Shown here: piece after piece, positions 33,929 to 42,087 of the stretch | How the letters are laid out: every line of letters starts with the position of its first letter | Position numbering within the stretch: position 1 is the stretch's first letter | Source of the DNA: CBDEGK01 sp965237855 | GTDB lineage: Bacteria; Pseudomonadota; Gammaproteobacteria; Pseudomonadales; Halieaceae | Direction: 5' to 3' | Assembly: GCA_965237855.1 (NCBI GenBank) | Contig: CBDEGK010000002.1 | Span: 1 to 64,000 of the forward strand | Length of the DNA: 64,000 nt | Notes under the pieces: generated by a model | The model's database searches: none | Seen by the model: the letters and a program-made list of their open reading frames with translations, nothing else | What the model was told of the DNA's origin: nothing | Program-made: the position numbers and the translations under genes

Positions 33929-35740
33929 CTAGCGTAGCGACCACAGCTCCGACAAGCGGGTGCGCAGTCGCGCGGGTTTTAGCGGCTTGTGCATTATGTC
34001 GATCGACAACCCCTGGGCCTGCTCTGCAAGCTTGGGATCGAGGTCGCCGGTAAGTAAAATACGTGGGCAATCCAGTTGCAGGGAATCGCACAAGCGGGTG
34101 AGCAAGGCCAAACCTGTCTCGTCGCCGGGCAATCGGTGATCGGCAATGATTGCGTCAATTTCACCGCCCTTATCCAGCAGGATTTTTTCAAACTCTGTTG
34201 CGGAGTGGGCGGGGAGGGCGCTACAGCCCCAACTGTTCAGCAGTGCGCCGGTAGCTTCCAGTATTTCCTCTTCATTGTCTATCAGGGCAATGGTCATGCC
34301 CTGCAGGTTCATGGGGGATGCCAGCTCCCCGCTGCGCATATCATCACTCTGGGATGGTTGGGCCCGCTTGACCACCAGCGTAAAACAGCTGCCCTTGCCT
34401 ATCTCGGAATCGACTCGCAATTCATGTTCCAGCAAATCCGCCAGGCGCTTGACGATTGCCAGCCCCAGTCCCAGCCCCTGGTTGAGGCTGTGTTCGTATT
34501 GGTCCAGGCGCACGAATTCCAGAAAGGCATCCTTCATTTTTTCCGGGGCAATCCCCGTGCCCGTGTCACGCACTTGGATGTGAACCTTGTCTCCGCGTCG
34601 TCGGCAACCGATCAACACCTGGCCGCCGGGGGAATACTTGCAGGCATTTTCCAGCAAGTTATAGAGCATTCGAGCCAGCAGCATCTCATCGGAGTGGATT
34701 AACAGACGGGTGGGTACGATGCGCAGACGGGTATCGTGTTCTCTGGACAGACCAGAGCCGATGCGAGCCAGTTCATCAAATACCAATTGCAATGGCATGC
34801 TCTGTACGTTGGTTTCCTGTGTGCCTGCATCCAGACGGGAGATATCCAACACGCTCTCTATCAGGGAATTCAGGTTGTCGCGTGTCTGCCGTGTTTGTTC
34901 AAGAACTTGGCGATGGGTACCTTCCATGAATGCCTTGTCGAGAGAGTCGATGAAGAAGCTCATGGCGTGCAGCGGTTGACGCAAGTCGTGGGTGGCCGCT
35001 GCCAGGAAGCGTGATTTGGCGTAACTGGCTTTCTCGGCAACGTCCTGTGCTTCCAGGGCGTGTTGCTCGGCCAACTGTCGCTGTGATACCTCCTGCTCCA
35101 GTGCGTTTCGTTGCACCCACTCCTGGCGCCGCAGCCGATTAACGTAGCCACCGTAACCAATACCCATGGCCAGGGTGGCGGTGAATTTCAGAAACATATA
35201 GGCCGTTTCCAGCAACACGTCAGCTTCATAGCTGAAGAAGGAGAGCACCGTAAACAAGACGCCAGCAAACAGGGTCACGCCAATCGTGTAGCTGAAGCGG
35301 TTGGGTACGATTAAGTACATGACGAAAATGAACAGGATCATAAATGGCATGTCCTGCGAGGGAGGTGTGTGCTCTGCCGCAAACAAGTAGAAAAAATCAC
35401 CGGCTTCCACAAGGGTGACAACGAACTCGGTCAACAGGATGGCCAGCGCAAGGCTGTGGCTGAGAGGCCCGAGTTTCACCATGCTCAAAACCAGCAGCAT
35501 AGAGAGCACCTGGGCTATTCGCAGGTAGATACCACCGGTCTGGGCCATGTGAGGGTCGAACAGATTGGCGAAGACCATGGCCAGGGTCATGACCAGGCCG
35601 ACAATGAATACGATGTGGAGCTGATAGTGAGTGCGGGGCCAACTGGCGCTGAGAAAATGTTGTTCCAGCGTCCGATCGCGAAATTCACCGGTTAACAGGC
35701 GCAGGTCTGCTCTACCCGTAGGAGCATTGGTCATGTTCAC
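33929..35740 (-). CDS. Hybrid sensor histidine kinase with six-helix membrane domain
   Basis: A 603-aa kinase. About six membrane helices lie between ~40 and 195, then a coiled-coil (~205-240). HisKA carries H251 in AAATHDLRQPLHAM, and HATPase has NLLENACKYSPGG, DTGTGIAPEKM and GLGLGLAIVKRLA. The C-terminal receiver starts at ~475 (MTIALIDNEEEI) with Asp in IIADHRLPGDE. The HDLRQPLHAM box places it with the NahK/ErcS'-like hybrid kinases. No periplasmic sensor domain is evident, so the signal may be sensed in the membrane. Confidence 0.92.
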   Translation of the reverse strand: MNMTNAPTGRADLRLLTGEFRDRTLEQHFLSASWPRTHYQLHIVFIVGLVMTLAMVFANLFDPHMAQTGGIYLRIAQVLSMLLVLSMVKLGPLSHSLALAILLTEFVVTLVEAGDFFYLFAAEHTPPSQDMPFMILFIFVMYLIVPNRFSYTIGVTLFAGVLFTVLSFFSYEADVLLETAYMFLKFTATLAMGIGYGGYVNRLRRQEWVQRNALEQEVSQRQLAEQHALEAQDVAEKASYAKSRFLAAATHDLRQPLHAMSFFIDSLDKAFMEGTHRQVLEQTRQTRDNLNSLIESVLDISRLDAGTQETNVQSMPLQLVFDELARIGSGLSREHDTRLRIVPTRLLIHSDEMLLARMLYNLLENACKYSPGGQVLIGCRRRGDKVHIQVRDTGTGIAPEKMKDAFLEFVRLDQYEHSLNQGLGLGLAIVKRLADLLEHELRVDSEIGKGSCFTLVVKRAQPSQSDDMRSGELASPMNLQGMTIALIDNEEEILEATGALLNSWGCSALPAHSATEFEKILLDKGGEIDAIIADHRLPGDETGLALLTRLCDSLQLDCPRILLTGDLDPKLAEQAQGLSIDIMHKPLKPARLRTRLSELWSLR

Positions 35741-35790
35741 GAGTCTAACAGATGGTATGCGGGTCGCCTATGACGCCCCGTTGAGAGGGA

Positions 35791-35821
35791 TAAATCAAAA
35801 AGGGAGCGACGGGCGCTCCCT
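35791..35821 (-). terminator. Rho-independent terminator of the cold-shock gene
   Basis: On the minus strand, AGGGAGCG-CCCGT-CGCTCCCT forms an 8-bp G+C-rich stem with a 5-nt loop, followed at once by TTTTGATTTA. It lies 8 bases past the cold-shock stop codon. Confidence 0.85.
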
Positions 35822-35829
35822 GATTTAAT

Positions 35830-36036
35830 TTATGCGGCAGTTACGTTCTCTGCCTGTGGGCCTTTCTGACCCTGGGTGACGTTGAATTCAACTTTCTGGC
35901 CTTCAGCGAGGGTTTTGAAGCCGTCGCCTTGGATTGCAGAAAAGTGAACGAATACGTCTGGTCCGTTTTCCTGTTCGATGAAGCCAAAGCCCTTGGTTTC
36001 GTTAAACCATTTTACGGTGCCTGTTGTAGTGCTCAT
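35830..36036 (-). CDS. CspA-family cold-shock protein
   Basis: A 68-aa single cold-shock domain with both RNA-binding motifs: RNP1 KGFGFIEQ and RNP2 VFVHFSAI. The start GTVKWFNETKGFGFI is classic. It acts as an RNA chaperone; whether it is cold-induced cannot be read from the protein alone. A strong terminator follows. About 230 bases of non-coding DNA precede it, fitting the long leader seen for cspA-type genes. Confidence 0.97.
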   Translation of the reverse strand: MSTTTGTVKWFNETKGFGFIEQENGPDVFVHFSAIQGDGFKTLAEGQKVEFNVTQGQKGPQAENVTAA

Positions 36037-36270
36037 ATTTCTTTATACCTTGATTAATAAATGCGTTGCGCCCAGAAGACGCGGCGCCGGGGGACAGTGT
36101 GTACTTATGATTAACGAAACGACGTACTCAGATGGACTTCGACTTTGTTGCGCATAAATGCCTGCTGATCCTCAGCTTGCGTAGTCTAGCGTTGCTGGGC
36201 GACAGTTAACAACCAACACAATGTAAATAGTTGGCATTTTTTAGCGTGATTGTACAATCCTCGCCCGGAA
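36037..36270 (-). promoter_or_regulatory. Leader/promoter region of the cold-shock gene
   Basis: A 234-base gap between the rhlE stop and the csp start, with no open frame. A long structured 5' leader that changes fold with temperature is known for cspA genes, and the length here would allow one. The CTGAGTACGTCG segment is only loosely similar to the E. coli cold box. Promoter elements were not fixed. An inverted repeat GCGTGATT/AATCACGC spans the rhlE stop. Confidence 0.4.
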
Positions 36271-37533
36271 TCACGCGGTTCCGGAGCGATTGTTCTGTTG
36301 TGATTGACCCCGGCGAGGACGGCGGCGACGCTGCCCCTGCTTGTTATTAGGGGCAGATTGCTTCCTCGGTGCTGCCGGTGCGGTTGTAGGCAGGCTGTGA
36401 TCTACCTCGAAGCCGTCAATTTCTTCACGCGGAAGCTGTTTGCGAATCAGTCGCTCAATACCTGTCAGCTGTTTTACCTCATCGGCACTGACCAGGGAAT
36501 AGGCCCGTCCAGATGCGCCGGCGCGGCCGGTGCGGCCAATGCGGTGCACATAGTCTTCCGCCACGTTTGGCAGATCGAAATTGACCACCTGGGGCAGTTG
36601 CCTTATGTCGAGGCCGCGGGCGGCGATGTCGGTGGCCACCAGGGCGCGAACCTTGCCCTGCTTGAAGCCGGCCAGGGCCTTGGTGCGGGCGCCCTGGCTT
36701 TTATTGCCGTGAATCGCGGCGGCGTTGATACCATCGCGTTCCAGCTTCTGGCTCAAACGATTGGCGCCGTGCTTGGTACGGGTAAATATCAACACCTGGT
36801 CCCAGCCGTTATTGTGGATCAGGTGGCTCATCAGTTCTGGTTTGCGCTTTTTGTCGACCGGGTAAACCCACTGTTCGACGTTATCAGCGGTAGCGTTCGG
36901 CGGTGCCACGTCCACTTCAACGGGCTTGTGCAGGAAGCTCTTGGCCAGTTGGCGAATTTCGCCGGAAAAAGTGGCAGAGAACATCAAGGTCTGTTTTTTC
37001 TGTGGCAGTAACTTTATGACACGGCGGATGTCATGGATGAAGCCCATGTCGAGCATGCGGTCCGCTTCGTCCAGCACCAGGATTTCCAGCGCCTTGAAAT
37101 TGACAGCGCCCTGTTGATGCAAGTCCAGCAGGCGCCCGGGTGTGGCTACCAGGATATCCACGCCTTGCTTGAGCTTGGCAATCTGGGGATTGATTTTAAC
37201 GCCACCAAACACAACCGTAGAGCTGACCGGGGCATAGCGGCTATAGGTCTCGACACTCTCTTGTACCTGGGCGGCGAGCTCGCGGGTTGGGGTAATAATC
37301 AGTACGCGGCACTGGCGCGATTGCGCGCGCGGGGCGTCCTGCAGCAAAGCCACAATGGGCAGGGTGAAGGCCGCTGTTTTGCCGGTGCCGGTCTGTGCCG
37401 CCGCCATCACGTCGCGACCTTCCAGTACCGGGGGTATAGCCTTGTCCTGGATAGGGGAGGGTGTGCTGTAGCCTTTTTCTTTGACCGCGCGCAGCAAATT
37501 CTCGGACAGACCGAGATCGGAAAATGTCGTCAT
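36271..37533 (-). CDS. rhlE: ATP-dependent RNA helicase RhlE
   Basis: A 420-aa DEAD-box helicase. Q-motif (FSDLGLSENLLRAV with GYSTPSPIQ), motif I AAQTGTGKT, Ia PTRELAAQV, II LDEADRM, III SATF, and V/VI TDIAARGLDI and HRIGRTGRAG. A short basic, glutamine-rich tail (RRRRPRRGQSQQNN) is typical of RhlE. It unwinds short RNA duplexes in ribosome assembly and mRNA decay. It lies upstream of the cold-shock gene on the same strand, a pairing that fits shared low-temperature duty. Confidence 0.94.
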   Translation of the reverse strand: MTTFSDLGLSENLLRAVKEKGYSTPSPIQDKAIPPVLEGRDVMAAAQTGTGKTAAFTLPIVALLQDAPRAQSRQCRVLIITPTRELAAQVQESVETYSRYAPVSSTVVFGGVKINPQIAKLKQGVDILVATPGRLLDLHQQGAVNFKALEILVLDEADRMLDMGFIHDIRRVIKLLPQKKQTLMFSATFSGEIRQLAKSFLHKPVEVDVAPPNATADNVEQWVYPVDKKRKPELMSHLIHNNGWDQVLIFTRTKHGANRLSQKLERDGINAAAIHGNKSQGARTKALAGFKQGKVRALVATDIAARGLDIRQLPQVVNFDLPNVAEDYVHRIGRTGRAGASGRAYSLVSADEVKQLTGIERLIRKQLPREEIDGFEVDHSLPTTAPAAPRKQSAPNNKQGQRRRRPRRGQSQQNNRSGTA

Positions 37534-37678
37534 CAGTTTCTCTCAGGAGTTGCTGACGAAGACAAAGCACTGTCAGCAAGTGCGAAGGCGGGCATCATAC
37601 GGGAATCCGCCGCCGATGCAAGCGTATTTATTGGTTCAGAATCGTCTGCCCCCAGCCAATCTCCTCAGTCGTTTGGCT

Positions 37679-39265
37679 CTAGTGGAGTGCCTTGCCGGTC
37701 CGCGCTTTTTCCTTGATAAGCTCTTTGGTACGTTTACTGCGCTTCTTGGTGGTGGTTTTGCGTCTGCGGGGATTATTGTCCTGGTCCTCCCCCAGTGCAG
37801 CATCAGTTTGTGGCGCCGTGGCCAACCAGTGGGCTTCATCTATTTCGAAGGAGTGCAGGATCCTGTCCAGCGTTCGACCGATACGGGTGGTGGTGCTGAT
37901 AATCGGTACTTTCGGCCAGGTGGTGCGTTCGCCAGCCTTGATCAGGTCGATCATTTCTTCCTCGGAGAGCATGCGCAGCAGGCGGCTCAGGCTTTTTTGG
38001 CCTTTCTCGGGGATGATATTGATGTCGCCGATAAAGCGCTGATCCATGAGGGCGTTGACGGCGTTCATGACCATGCCGGCGCGGGGCCCGACACCGGAGT
38101 TGCGCTGCACCCAATCCAGGTAGCCGCGCAGCACCTGCTTGACGGTGGCGACGGAGGCATCGGTCATGATCTTGCGGATGCCGGGGCGGGAATTGTCTTC
38201 CCGACCCAGTCCGGGCATGACCTGGCTGACGATGTAGTGGTTGACGCCGTACATGCGTGCCAACCGCTTAGCGGGCAAATCCTGGGAGAAAGAGCCATCA
38301 ATCCAACGGCGATGTGTGAGGTAGGGTTGAATCTCACCGTCGGCATTGCGCGCTTCCAGTTGCACGGAAGGGAAGATGCCGGGTAGGGCGCTGCTGGCCA
38401 GGACGGCTGAGCGCAAGGTGACAGTCGGCGAGGTAATGTGATTCAGCAGGCGGGAGTTTTGCTTGGGCTCTGCGGGAGAGATGCTGATATTGATGCTGCG
38501 GCCAGACTTTTCGTAGGCCTCCTGGAAAGTCATGTCGGGGATCAGCCGAGCCATTTCCTTCTTGATGGAACGCATCTCGGCACTGGTGAATTTGCGAAAA
38601 CCGAGCTTAATATCCTCATTGTTCTGGGTCAGAGACTTGGCTAGAAAGTCATCTTCAAACAGCGCCAGAAATTCCTCATCGCTGCGGGTGCCCACCACGG
38701 CGGCAACAAAAGCGCCGGCACTGGAGCCGGAGATCACCACTGGGCACAGCTTTTGCTCAATCAGTGTTTTCAACACCCCGAAATGGAAGTAGCCGAGACT
38801 GCCGCCACCGCTAAGCATCAGTGCCGAACGACCATAACAGTGGCTGGCGCGCTGGAAAAACTCAATGCGCTCAGCCCAGCTAATGCCCTTGAAGCGGCGC
38901 GGGGAGAAATACTCCATGGCCGAGCAGATTTCAGCGACATAGTCTTCAATCAGGTGTTTGGTGCCAGCCAGGGCCTTCTGGTAAAGCTGGGGATGGCCCA
39001 TGCCAGCCATGTTGCCGTGAATGCCCTCATTGAGCGCAAATAACAGGCCCTGGTCATCACCTTTCTTGCGCAAGCGGCGCAGGCGTTGCAGGCGGGTGCT
39101 GATGCTGCGGCTGTCGTAGAGACCCGATTCCTGCTTTTGACGCCAGATATCACCGCCGGTTTCCACGTCGTGGGCCTCAGCCAGTTCCAGCCATTGCTGA
39201 TAGTTGTCGGCGGCGATCATTTGTTGTTCGATATCTTTCAATGACTTGGAGGGACGAGAGGGCAT
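37679..39265 (-). CDS. Patatin-like phospholipase with N-terminal DUF3336
   Basis: A 528-aa protein. N-terminal ~130 residues match DUF3336 (WLELAEAHDVETGGDIWRQ). The patatin domain has the oxyanion loop SGGGSLGYFHFG, nucleophile elbow GSSAG and the catalytic Asp in WIDGSF (DGG reads DGS here). The C-terminus is very basic (RRRKTTTKKRSKRTKEL). This layout is shared with yeast TGL-type lipases and bacterial homologs acting on phospholipids or triacylglycerol. No signal peptide. It stands alone, divergent from the nitronate monooxygenase. Confidence 0.9.
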   Translation of the reverse strand: MPSRPSKSLKDIEQQMIAADNYQQWLELAEAHDVETGGDIWRQKQESGLYDSRSISTRLQRLRRLRKKGDDQGLLFALNEGIHGNMAGMGHPQLYQKALAGTKHLIEDYVAEICSAMEYFSPRRFKGISWAERIEFFQRASHCYGRSALMLSGGGSLGYFHFGVLKTLIEQKLCPVVISGSSAGAFVAAVVGTRSDEEFLALFEDDFLAKSLTQNNEDIKLGFRKFTSAEMRSIKKEMARLIPDMTFQEAYEKSGRSINISISPAEPKQNSRLLNHITSPTVTLRSAVLASSALPGIFPSVQLEARNADGEIQPYLTHRRWIDGSFSQDLPAKRLARMYGVNHYIVSQVMPGLGREDNSRPGIRKIMTDASVATVKQVLRGYLDWVQRNSGVGPRAGMVMNAVNALMDQRFIGDINIIPEKGQKSLSRLLRMLSEEEMIDLIKAGERTTWPKVPIISTTTRIGRTLDRILHSFEIDEAHWLATAPQTDAALGEDQDNNPRRRKTTTKKRSKRTKELIKEKARTGKALH

Positions 39266-39461
39266 GGAAAGGGAGTACTCTGATTTGGAGAATTGGGTAT
39301 TTTATCCGGATATGGCTGGACTGTGAAGTTTGATATGGACAGGCAGAATTTTAGTGACCGTGGGGTACGTTAGAAAATTTGCTATCCTCAAGGCTTTCGA
39401 TCCTGATGATAGTTACCTGGGCTGACTATCACAGCCCTATCGACCAATAAGAGAGCGTGCC

Positions 39462-40589
39462 ATGAAGTCTCCGATTTGCGAGTTACTGGATATTGAGTTT
39501 CCCCTGGTTGCCTTTACACACTGCCGTGATGTCGTGGTGGAAGTATCGAAAGCCGGTGGCATGGGAGTGCTCGGTGCAGCCGGCTACGACGCTGAGAGCC
39601 TGGAGATCGAGCTCAACTGGATCGATGAACATATCGGTGGCATGCCCTATGGCGTCGACCTGATAGCGCCGAGTAGCCAGGCCGCCACCGATGATGACAC
39701 CCGCGAAACGCTGGCGGCACAAGTGCCGCAGGAACACCGGGATTACGCCATGGAAATCCTGGCGCGACACGAGATCGACGCCGGTGATGTCTACCGGCAG
39801 GAGGGCATCAGGAATACCGGAATACTGACCACGAAACAGGCGGGTAATATAATAGATGTGGCATTTGCACATCCCATCAAACTGATTGCCAATGCCCTGG
39901 GGGTGCCGCCGCGCTATATGCTGGACATGGGCAAGGCAAAGGGGGTGGTAGTGGCGGCCCTGGTCGGCGCCAAAGAACACGCCGTGCGCCAGGTTGGGGC
40001 GGGAGTCGATATCCTGGTGGTGTCTGGAACCGAGGCGGGAGGCCACACCGGTGAGGTCAGTACCATGGTACTGGTTCCAGAGGTTTGCCAGGCGGTAGAG
40101 GGTAGTGGAGTGGCGGTATTGGCAGCGGGTGGTATTGTCACCGGCCGGCAAATGGCGGCGTGTATGGCCATGGGTGCCCACGGCGCCTGGACCGGTTCGG
40201 TATGGCTGACCACGGCTGAGGCGGAAACACCGCCAATCATCAAGGAGAAATATACCCAGGCTTCCTCTCGCGATACGGTCAGATCCAAATATCGTACCGG
40301 GAAATATTCACGTCAATTGCGTTCACCCTGGACCGAAGCCTGGGAAGCCGACGAGGCACCGAAACCCCTGCCCATGCCCATTATGTCGCAGGTGAGTGAG
40401 CCGGCCTTGGCGAAGATAGCGAAATTGGCAGACGGCGGGCACACGGGTGCCAAGCAGTTGACTACTTATTGGGTGGGCCAGGGGGTTGGCCTGATGAACT
40501 CGGTGCAGGACACTAAAACCGTGGTACGGGAATTTATGGAGGACTACCTGCTGGCGGCGGAGAGGCTAGCGGGGACACTGGAAGACTAG
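39462..40589 (+). CDS. NAD(P)H-dependent flavin oxidoreductase / nitronate monooxygenase family
   Basis: A 375-aa FMN TIM-barrel protein. The start MKSPICELLDIEFPLV, GGMGVLGAAGYDAE, the flavin/catalytic stretch VVSGTEAGGHTGE (with the family His) and AAGGIVTGRQMAACMAMG are typical. Members oxidise nitronates or act as enoyl/quinone reductases. No signal. The 196 bases before it hold the divergent promoters for this gene and the patatin gene; I saw nothing else there. Confidence 0.88.
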   Translation: MKSPICELLDIEFPLVAFTHCRDVVVEVSKAGGMGVLGAAGYDAESLEIELNWIDEHIGGMPYGVDLIAPSSQAATDDDTRETLAAQVPQEHRDYAMEILARHEIDAGDVYRQEGIRNTGILTTKQAGNIIDVAFAHPIKLIANALGVPPRYMLDMGKAKGVVVAALVGAKEHAVRQVGAGVDILVVSGTEAGGHTGEVSTMVLVPEVCQAVEGSGVAVLAAGGIVTGRQMAACMAMGAHGAWTGSVWLTTAEAETPPIIKEKYTQASSRDTVRSKYRTGKYSRQLRSPWTEAWEADEAPKPLPMPIMSQVSEPALAKIAKLADGGHTGAKQLTTYWVGQGVGLMNSVQDTKTVVREFMEDYLLAAERLAGTLED

Positions 40590-40611
40590 CTTCCGGGGCC
40601 ATAGCAGCGGC

Positions 40612-41337
40612 CTATCTGGTACCCCTTTTGGGGCCCGCGCTGGTATAGCGTGTTCCCGGCGGGTCGACTGCCCATTCGGGCCTCTGTCCCCATTGATCGG
40701 AATACACCAGCTCAGACATGGGACGACGTCGCACGGGCCCGTGTGAGCCCTGTGGTTTTCCCAGGCTGACCGTGGCGGCGATAAACACGTCTTCCGGTAT
40801 GCCCAGCAGGTCTTTCAGTTCCCGGTCGACGAAACCGTGAAAGCCGGTAATTACGCCACCGTAACCCAGTGCTCGCGCAGCCAGTAGCAAGTTCTGCACC
40901 GCCGGATAGACCGAGGCTCCTTCCATCGGATTAGGGTCGCGATAACGCACCAGGCAGGGCAATACCAGGCAGGGCACAGTGGCAAAGTTGTCGACATAGG
41001 CTTGCATGGTATTAGCCATACGCGACTTCGGGGAATTCGGATCTGTGCCGCAGCCCAGGTCGTATTGCTCACTACTTCGTTTTGCTCCCCATATTTTCTG
41101 GGCGGAATCGGCGATCAGTGTTTTGGCCGCAGTGGCCAGGTCGCTGTCGGTGAGGACTACAAACCGGAATGGCTGGCGGTTGGAGCCGCTGGGCGCCCGG
41201 GTGGCTGTAAACAAAATATCCCGCAATACGTTTTCAGGTATTGGCTCATCGGTATAGCGGCGTATGGCCCGCGTGGTGGCCAGTCCTTCCAGTAGGCCTA
41301 TGTTGTCCTGAGCCAGCGCCTGTTCTGCAAGTGACAT
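40612..41337 (-). CDS. Nitroreductase family protein
   Basis: A 241-aa FMN-dependent reductase. FMN-binding RAIRRYTDEPIPENV and ATRAPSGSNRQPFRFVV lie at the start, then SVYPAVQNLLLAARALGYGG and ATVSLGKPQG near the end. It reduces nitroaromatics, quinones or enones with NAD(P)H. It is the last gene of a three-gene minus-strand run, 3 bases after the TPR gene. The link between a reductase and an RND transporter is unexplained. Confidence 0.9.
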   Translation of the reverse strand: MSLAEQALAQDNIGLLEGLATTRAIRRYTDEPIPENVLRDILFTATRAPSGSNRQPFRFVVLTDSDLATAAKTLIADSAQKIWGAKRSSEQYDLGCGTDPNSPKSRMANTMQAYVDNFATVPCLVLPCLVRYRDPNPMEGASVYPAVQNLLLAARALGYGGVITGFHGFVDRELKDLLGIPEDVFIAATVSLGKPQGSHGPVRRRPMSELVYSDQWGQRPEWAVDPPGTRYTSAGPKRGTR

Positions 41338-41340
41338 TGT

Positions 41341-42087
41341 TTATTCCTTGTTGGTGGCTTCCGCCGGGAGTTCAATGGCAATGAGTCGGTAGCGAGCGTC
41401 TGCCGTGTTGGGATTAATTCGCTGAGCCCGATCCCAGTTTGCCTCCGCCTTTTCGATGTCCCCCAGTTTGTACCAGGCGGCACCTGTGAACAACAGCGCC
41501 TGCACATGGCCCGGTTCGATGGCCAGGGCGCGATTGAGGTGCTCCAGGGCAAGCTCCGGATTGCCGCCGTGCTTGGCGGGGGCGAACAAGGGACGGCGGG
41601 CTTGTGAGACCCAGGCGTTGGCATTATTTTCATCCAGTTGCAGCGCCATTTTCAGTGCCTGTTCCAGTTTGGACTGGTATTTCATACCTTTAAACTTACT
41701 GCGAATCATGGTGCCCATCAGGTCGGCTTGCAGGCGATAGTTCTCTGAACTCTCTGGCTGTGCCTGCAGCGCCTTGATGGCGGCTTTAGCCACAATGTCG
41801 ATGTCTTTACCCAATTGCCTGCGGGCTTTCTTGTCCTGTTGCTTGTGTTCATAAACTCCGCGTCGCAGTTCAGCCAGCAGCAGTGATGCCGTGGCAAAAT
41901 TCAGCCAGCCTCGCTCGGTTTGCGCAAGCTGCGCCGCTTGTTGATATTCAGGCAACAGGGTTTCCGCCAGCTCGCGATCAAAATTGAAACGGGCCTGTTC
42001 GAAGCGCTGGGCAAGATCTTTGGAGTCCATACCCCAGCCCGCCACTGCCAGCACAGTCAGCAACAGGCAAAGCAGCGTCCTATGCAT
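41341..42087 (-). CDS. TPR-repeat periplasmic protein
   Basis: A 248-aa protein with a signal peptide (MHRTLLCLLLTVLAVAGWGM) and helical repeats. The C-terminal half holds clear TPR units (LALEHLNRALAIEPGHVQAL and LFTGAAWYKLGDIEKAEANW). It overlaps the RND gene by 8 bases and precedes the nitroreductase by 3, so the three are co-transcribed. It probably serves as a periplasmic adaptor for the RND protein; this is inference. Confidence 0.85.
   Translation of the reverse strand: MHRTLLCLLLTVLAVAGWGMDSKDLAQRFEQARFNFDRELAETLLPEYQQAAQLAQTERGWLNFATASLLLAELRRGVYEHKQQDKKARRQLGKDIDIVAKAAIKALQAQPESSENYRLQADLMGTMIRSKFKGMKYQSKLEQALKMALQLDENNANAWVSQARRPLFAPAKHGGNPELALEHLNRALAIEPGHVQALLFTGAAWYKLGDIEKAEANWDRAQRINPNTADARYRLIAIELPAEATNKE

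Noticed and set aside
36237..36270. Rho-independent terminator for rhlE at the GCGTGATT/AATCACGC repeat
   Set aside because: The loop is 17 nt and the minus-strand continuation is A-rich rather than a T-run.
37481..38386. 301-codon plus-strand frame antisense to the patatin gene
   Set aside because: No family match and it lies over the catalytic core of the patatin protein on the other strand.
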